A stretch of DNA of 64,000 nucleotides from Mastigamoeba balamuthi (taxonomy: Eukaryota; Evosea; Mastigamoebida; Mastigamoebidae), in the NCBI GenBank assembly GCA_902651635.1, contig CACRSC010000005.1:236471-300470 (forward strand). The letters are read 5' to 3'. The translations under genes and the position numbers were made by a program. Below the pieces are notes generated by a model. It was not told where the DNA came from. It did no database searches and was given only the letters and a program-made list of their open reading frames with translations. Shown here in pieces: positions 57,135 to 64,000 of the stretch. The number at the start of each line of letters is the position of its first letter. The stretch's first letter is position 1.

Positions 57135-60100
57135 ATGATCTCTGTATCGCACACCTGCAAGCTCTCCGTGTCTGCCCTCCTTCTCTGCGTCCTGGCGGTG
57201 GCCGTCGTTGCCTACCCGGCGTTCCCGGGTCCCTACGAGCTGCCGCTGCCCGACGGCTCCTCGCTGCGCGTGTGGGCCACAGGCGACGAGTGTACGAGCT
57301 CCCTGACAGTACTCGCGCTGGCTAACAGTGGCCCGGCGCCCGAACAGTCACTGGCCTCGTCTACGTTGATGCGGAAGGGCGTAGTGTGCACGTGGGGCCT
57401 GACGGGAAGGCGACGACACCGACGCCTGCGCGTAACACGAGGACGGGCGCTCAGGCGACGCTCACAGCGCGCGATGGCCCTAGCACTGAGGCACGCGAGC
57501 GCAGGGCGAGGTTCGACGAGGCCATGGGGGCTGTTAGGCGCGCCAGGCCGCTCAGCGTGGAGCCCCTGGTGTTCGTGCTCGTGCAGTACGCCGACTTCGC
57601 TTCCAGCCCGGGGATCACAGACCAGTGCGCTGCCTCTCACCAGCCGCCGGGGCTGCGACAGAGCTGACGCCCACTGCTCCCATGCGTGCAGCATCCAGAG
57701 GACCGTGTTCAACGCGAGCTCGGGCGCAGGCGACACGATCAACACGTACTTTGGGGTGCAGTCCAACGGGAAGTTCCGGTTCGCCCCCGCCATGGAGAGC
57801 TCGTCGGCGGCCAACGACGGCGTCGTCGGGCCCGTGACGGTCAACTGCACGTGGGTCAACCAGACGACGGCGGACACGCGCCCCGACTACGGGTGCCTGC
57901 AGCGCAGCGCTCTGCTGGGCGCCGCTGCGTTCCTCGACCTCAAGAAGTTCGACGTCGACGGCGATGGCGACGTCTCGGGCGCGGAGCTGCACGTAGTCCT
58001 GGTCGTGGCCGGCGGCGACGCGGGGGCGATGAGCCCGCTGGGTCTGCGGAGGTGCCCGCACGTGTGGGGCTCCACGCAGCCCGGCGGCCCTGCGGGGCTG
58101 CAGCTGCGCGCGCAGGGCGTCACGTTTGGCGAGCACGTGGTCATCGGCGAGAACTGGGGAGACCACTGCGCGGAGCCGTTCGGCATCGGCCCGCTGGCGC
58201 ACGAGCTGGGCCACACGCTGTCGCTGCCGGACCTCTACGACACGGCCTTTGGGATCAGCATCGCGGGGCCCTGGTGCCTCATGGACGGGGGCATGTGGAG
58301 CAACGGCGGCCGCAGCCCCGGGATGCTCTCGCCGTTCCTCCGCAGCTACCTCGTGCGCGACCGCGCTCCCAGCACCGCTGCGGGCACTCAGTTCTCGCCG
58401 CACAGGGGTGGCTCGCGCCGACGGTCGTCCCCAAGTCGTCGACATCCGCCATCGCGCTGCCCCCGGTCTCCACGAGCCCCGACAGCGTACGAGCGCCTCG
58501 TGTTCCCAATAGCCTTCCTCCCACCCTCTGCTGCGCGTTTCCGACTGCCGGGGCGACTGGGCGAGCGCAGGTGCTGCAGTTCGGGCCCAACCCCAACGGC
58601 GTCGACTGGGAGCTGAACGCGCACAGCGGAGTGGGCGAGTACTTCCTCGTCGAGAACAGGAAGCGCGTGGGCTGCGACGCGCACACCCCGGGCAGCGGAG
58701 TGCTCGTCTGGCACGTCAACGAGGCCACCGCCCCCACGTCGAACCGCTTCCTGGCGCTGTCGCAGGTCGCCCGCCTGCAGCGCGCCAACGGGATGGTCTG
58801 GGCTTCTGGCCCTCTAGTCAACGACGTGCTGACCTCCTCGGCGCGCGCGTCGCTCCTCTGCTCGGCCAGCGGCGTCCCTAACTCGCTTCTCGACAACTCA
58901 TCGGCCTCGTGCGTGTCGCTGAGCGCCGCCGTCGACAACACGACGCTGGTGACTGTCGTGGAGCCCTGGACAGACGCCGCCTGCGCGGGGTCGTGCGTCT
59001 ACGGCGCCAGCGCGGCCGCCCCGCCCACCCGGCAGTACAGCGTCCAGGAGATCTACGGCGCTTCGCCCGTGCCAGCGGCGGGCTCCATTGCCCTTCCCGC
59101 CTTCTACGACGGGTACGAAGCGCAGGGGCAGCTGCCCTTCGACATCCCGTTCGGCGGCGTCGCCTACAGCAGGATCATCATCTCGCAGAGGGTGCGCTGA
59201 CTTGTCCCGCCTCCAGGCCCCTCGGCCCTCACGCTGCGGCATCTGCGCGGTCACGTGGGGCTCTGCAGGGGTGGATCAACTTTGTGTACGGCAACGACGC
59301 GGCCACGGGCGAGGGGCCGTTCCCGACCATCGCGCCCTGCGCGGGGGAGGCTGCCTCCGCTGTGCTCGTTATGTTCATGCGGAACTGCACGGCGCCGTAC
59401 TCGGCGGGGCCGTGCCTCGCGCTGCAGTGGGACCGGGAGGGACTGTCCGCCCAGGCGGTCCTGACGCAGAAGGGAGACGTCTTCTTCGTCTACTCGGGCA
59501 ACAGCAGCGGCACCGCCTGCGCCGCCTGGGCCTCGACGGGCGCCACGGCCTCCGGAGCCGCGTGGTCGACGCGCCCTGCAGCTCTCTGGAGCTCGTGGAG
59601 CCTCGCGGGCCTCTCGTCTGCGGCCCCCGTGGTCCTCCGCTTGGCCCCGCGCGAGGCCGCCGCCGTTTCACTGCCGCTGCACGTCGACTTCGACGCCGCG
59701 GAGATGTCGACGGGGGTCTGGGGGTGGGTCACCGGCGGGAGCGTCGGCGCGGCGTGCGGCGCCACGTCAGGCAGCGCGCTTACGTTCGTCCCGACGCTCG
59801 GGCCCCGCGCGGCTGCGACCAACGCGATCAACGTCTCGGGCTGCCGCAACGTGTCGGTGGCCGTCGACGTCGGCCCCGCGTCGTCGTCGGGCAACTGCAC
59901 GCAGGCGGCGTCGGTGGTGCGGTTCGCTGCGATGCGCGACATCCTCGCTGCGCCGCAGTGGGCGGGACTCGCGGCGGGGCGCAACGTGCGGCACGTGGAG
60001 GTGCCGCGTGCGGCGGCTGCGTTGCATCTCGTGTGGAGAGTCGTGGGAGGCGTGGGCACGGTCTACATCGACAACCTCAGCGTCTCGTGCGAGAGCTACT

Positions 60101-60333
60101 GGACACCAGCGGAGTCGTCGTCGTCGACTTCGGCGGAATCGGCGTCGCTGTCCCCGAGGTCGTCGACGGCAGGAAGCGGCACAACGACGGCCTCGTCGAG
60201 TAGCACACTCTCCTCCACTGTGGTCACCGCGGCGTCCAGCAGCCGAGGGACCACAGCGCCGGCGTCGCTGGCGGTTAGAACCGTCGCAGTGCCGCTCGCC
60301 CTCGTCGGGGCGTCGCTCCTGGTGGGTATCTGA
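57135..60333 (+). CDS. Secreted M6-family metalloprotease, copy J
   Basis: Six exons (57135-57291, 57348-57624, 57692-58352, 58406-58486, 58571-59191, 59269-60333) give 953 residues. The active site is HELGHTLSLPDLYD. It is the most diverged full copy: the prodomain exon is 277 bases instead of 313 to 316 and has lost the conserved YFGPSGEPGAPL block, and the beta-type domain reads QYSVQEIYGASPVPAAGS. A long Ser/Thr stalk (SSSSTSAESASLSPRSSTAG) precedes the hydrophobic end. Confidence 0.87.
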
Positions 60334-60955
60334 GGCCTCGCGCACACTTCCTACCCGCTGAGGAGTAGCTGCTTGCGACGCCCCGAACACAAGGACGCAC
60401 AATCGGATAAGGAAAGCCCCCTGGCCTGTGCCCAGCACAACGGCGTTCTGGTGCCCGGGCACTGACTCCAACCCCCTCTGCTGCTGGCTTGTGTCAAAAA
60501 CCAATGCCCTACAAAGAGAGGTGCATAGTGTTACCGTGACGCCTCTCAGGGGCTCGACAGATGCTGCCCTCCGCAGGGTTTCTGCCTCGCAACCGTCGGG
60601 GCCCCCGCTCACTCCTCATGTTCCGTGCTTCCCCCCAGAGGCTTCTCACGAGCATCCTGCCTCGCAGGCGTCTTCGCCCGCCCGCTTTGCCCTCTTTGGT
60701 ACGGGGGGTTTGTATAACGTTGGAAAACCGTGTGTTGGCAGTGGACTAGGGGTCTCTCGGAAAACTCGGCCGCTCCTGGCATTCCCCGCGGAGCGCCATC
60801 GCGGGGATCGCCATCCCTTCTTCCATAAGCAGGAAAATCGCGCACGCACCCACGTGTGCTGACGTGGCTATTTTGCTGCCAACGTCAGGTGGTTGTCCTC
60901 TGTTCCCTATTTTAATCTTCGCCAGTAAATTTAAACACTCCGCGGATTGCGAGAC
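60334..60955. other. Spacer between protease copies J and K
   Basis: 622 bases, no gene seen. TTTAAA at about 60930 lies 26 bases before the start codon of copy K. Confidence 0.4.
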
Positions 60956-63900
60956 ATGCACGCAAAGCTTCTGACCCTGCTCGCGCTCCTCTGTGCCGCC
61001 GTGGCCTACCCAGCGTTCCCGGGGCCATACGACGTGGCCCTCCCCGACGGCTCCTCGCTGCGCGTGTGGGCACGGGGCGACGAGTGTATGCAAACAGCAA
61101 AACCCCTGTCCCATTTTTATCACGTTGCTCAAACCCGGGGATCGCCTGCCGCCGTTGCAGTCACTGGCCCACGCTACGTCGACGACGCGGGCCGCAACGT
61201 GTACCTGGGGGCTGACGGGAGCGTCTCGTACACACTGGCCGGCGGGGCCCCCGGGGCGCCGCTGCGATCGCGTCGCGACGCCGAGGAGCAGTCGGCAGAG
61301 GTCCACCCGATACCCGAAGAGTGGAACGCCCAGGCGCGGCTCCGTAGGGCGAGGTTCAACGAGGCCCTCGCCGCGTCGGCGTCCAAGCGCGTGGTGGCGC
61401 CGAGCTCGGAGCCCCTGGTGTTCGTGCTCGTGCAGTACCCGGACTTCGCCTCAGGCACGGGGATCAGAGACCAGTGCGATAGAGCCCCTCTCTCTGCTAT
61501 AAATACATGCGGCAAACTCACCGCGGGGGAACGACTTGCGGCGCACGCAGCATCCTGAGCAGCGTGTTCGGGGCGAGCGGCAGCGGCGACACGATCAACT
61601 CGTACTACGCGGCGCAGTCGGGCAACAAGTTCCACTTCTCGCAGGCCAACGAGACGTCCGGCGTCGCCAACGACGGCGTCATCGGCCCCGTCACGATCAA
61701 CTGCTCGTGGGTCAACCAGTCCGACTGGAGCGACGACCCCGACTACAGCTGCCTCGAGCGCAACGCGCTGCTGGGCGCCGCGGAGTTCCTCGACCTCAAG
61801 TCCTTCGACAAAAACGGAGACGGAGTCGTCTCGGGCGCGGAGCTGCACATCGTCCTCGTCGTCGCCGGCGGCGACACGGGGTCGCTGACGCCGACGGGGA
61901 TGGCGCGGTGCCCGCACGTGTGGGGCTTCATGATGCCGGGCGCGGGCTACGCGCTGCAGACGCAGAACGTGACGTTTGGCGAGCACGTGGTCATCGGCGA
62001 GAACTGGGACAACTGCACGACGCCCTTCGGCATCGGCGTCCTCGCGCACGAGCTGGGCCACACGCTGTCGCTGCCGGACCTCTACGACCAGGACAAGGGC
62101 GGCAGCATCCTGGGGCCCTGGTGCCTCATGGACGGCGGCCTGTGGAACAACAACGGCCACAACCCCGGCATGATCTCCCCCTTCCTCCGCAGCTACCTCG
62201 TGCGCTGCTCCTCCCTCTCCGGACCTCCCCGTTGGCGTGGTCGCTGACTCGCAGCGTCTGTGGACAGGGTTGGCTCACCCCGACGGTCGTCTCGTCGTCG
62301 TCGACTGCTTCGCACGTCCTGCAGCCCGTGGGCACTGATCCGAACGCAGTAAGCTTGCCTAGCCGACCTCTGGTCCGCTGGCGCTCGCTAACAGCGGTGG
62401 GGCGTGAGCGCAGGTTCTGCAGTTCGGGTCCAACCCCAACGGCGTCGACTGGGAGTGGGATTCCCACAGCGGCAAGGGCGAGTACTTCCTCGTCGAGAAC
62501 AGGCAGCAGGTCGGTTGCGACGCGTACGCCCCGGGCAGCGGAGTGCTCGTCTGGCACGTCAACGAGGCCGCCGCGCCCACGTCGAGCCACGCGAGCGCCG
62601 TGGCGCAGGTCGAGCGGCTGCAGAGGCGCAACGGGCTGATCGAGTTCTCGGGCCGTGTGGCCGACGACGTGCTGACCTCCTCGACGCGCGCGTCCGTCAC
62701 CTGCTCGGCCAGCGGCGCCCCCAACTCGCTGCTGGACAACTCGTCGACGTCGTGCGTCTCGCTGAGCGCCACCGTCAACACGACGTCGCGCAACGCGCTG
62801 ATCGAGCCCTGGACCGACGCCGCCTGCACGTCGTGCGTCTTCGGGAAGACCACCCTCGTGGCGCCGACCAAGCAGTACAGCTTCCTCGAGGCCTACGGCT
62901 TCTCGCTCATCTCCATGGCGGGCGTCGACCCGCTGCCCTTCACCAACGGCCACTCGCAAGTGTTCCTGCCGTTCTCTGTCTCCTTTGGCGGGGCCACCTA
63001 CTCCAAGTACTACATCTCCCAGAGGGTACGAGCGGCACTCTTCGGCCGACGGGGTCGCGCGGACTGATCTTCGGGGGCCGCGACAGGGATGGATCAGCCT
63101 GGGGTACATCAACAACGCCACGACGGGGGCGGGCACATACCCGAGGATAGCGCCGTACGCGGGGGACCTCGCGTCGGCCGTCTACGCGCAGTGCCTCAAC
63201 TGCACGGCGCCGTTCCCCGCGGGGCTGTGCTGCGCGGTGCAGTGGAACCAGAAGGGCCTCAAGACGCAGGCGGTCATCACGCAGGGCGGCGACATCTACT
63301 ACCTCTGGTCCGGCAACAGGACGGGCACGGCCTCCACGGCCCTGGTCTCGACTGGCTCCTCGTGGACGGCGTACCCGGGGGCCATCTGGTCCGCGTGGTA
63401 CGTCGAGGACCCCCTGGCGACCCCCGTGGCCGTGCGCCTGGCCCCCAGGGACATCGCCAACGTCAGCCTGCCGCTCTCGGTCGACTTCGAGACGCCGCTG
63501 TCGCCGCACGTCTGGTCCCACGTCACGGGCGGCGCCATCGGCAGCGTCTGTGGCAAGGCGAGCGGCAACAGCGCGCTGGCGTTCGTCTCGACGCTCGGCG
63601 TCAGCCGCAACGCCATGACCAACGTCATCGACGTCAGCGGCTGCGCCAACGTCTCGGTGGTGATCAGCGTGGGCCCGTCGGCGGCGCTGGCCAACTGCTC
63701 GCCGATCTCGAGCACCGTGTGGTTCGCCCCGATGCTCAACACCCTCAGCCCCTCGTGGTCGTCGATCACGACGGGCCGCTCGACGTCGTACCTGGCGATC
63801 CCCAAGACCACGTCCAAGCTCTACCTCATGTGGAACCTCATGAACGCAGAGGGCAGGTTCTACCTCGACGACCTCTCCGTCACCTGCAAGGACTACTGGC

Positions 63901-64000
63901 ACGCCCCCACTTCGGAGGAGAGCTCCTCCGAGTCCTCTTCGCCCGAACCGTCGTCCTCGTCCTCGTCGCTGTCCAAGACGACCAAGTCCTCGTCCTCGGG
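60956..64000 (+). CDS. Secreted M6-family metalloprotease, copy K (runs off the window)
   Basis: Exons 60956-61085, 61161-61473, 61551-62199, 62268-62348, 62414-63025 and 63087 to beyond 64000. The active site is HELGHTLSLPDLYD. The signal peptide is MHAKLLTLLALLCAAVA. The window ends inside the Ser-rich stalk (SSESSSPEPSSSSSSLSKTT), so only the stalk end and anchor signal are missing. The array may continue past the window. Confidence 0.88.

Overview
The window is nuclear DNA from a GC-rich eukaryote, most likely a single-celled protist or alga. The genes carry many short spliceosomal introns, codons end mostly in G or C, glutamine runs are written as pure CAG, and secreted proteins carry eukaryotic signal peptides and GPI-type tails. 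At least three introns start with GC instead of GT, and many donors read GTGCG or GTACG. A circularly permuted tRNA gene is also present. Frequent GC-AG introns are known from haptophytes and dinoflagellates, and permuted tRNA genes from prasinophytes, the red alga Cyanidioschyzon and chlorarachniophyte nucleomorphs. I cannot place the species from this window alone.

Positions 1 to 23,000 hold compact housekeeping genes on both strands: the end of a membrane protein, 5-oxoprolinase, a CIAO2B-type iron-sulfur assembly factor, a four-domain inositol-phosphate-type fusion enzyme, a zinc-finger protein, endonuclease V, a prominin-like five-pass membrane protein, an RS-domain protein whose intron holds the permuted tRNA-Ser(AGA), a C1orf43/NICE-3 homologue and a SEP-UBX (p47/UBXN2-type) p97 cofactor.

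Positions 23,100 to 37,340 and 45,500 to 64,000 hold a tandem array, all on the plus strand, of secreted M6-family metalloprotease genes that look GPI-anchored. Seven are full length (the last runs off the window) and share one six-exon structure. Three more have lost the catalytic region but keep a signal peptide, the C-terminal adhesion-like domains and the anchor. At least two decayed fragments lie among them. The array is split by a CKS1 cell-cycle gene and by an AT-richer island (about 38.5 to 45.5 kb) that holds a MITE-like palindrome, a small repeat family, an unrecognised multi-exon gene, a 960-base assembly gap and a mariner-type transposase exon.

The most notable items are the permuted tRNA gene inside a protein-gene intron, the dehydrogenase-dehydrogenase-inositol kinase-histidine phosphatase fusion, and the protease-less paralogues that share a TGAGTCA promoter site. 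Exon borders were worked out by hand from splice signals, reading phase and alignment between paralogues, and for every gene given in full (start codon to stop) the phases add up.
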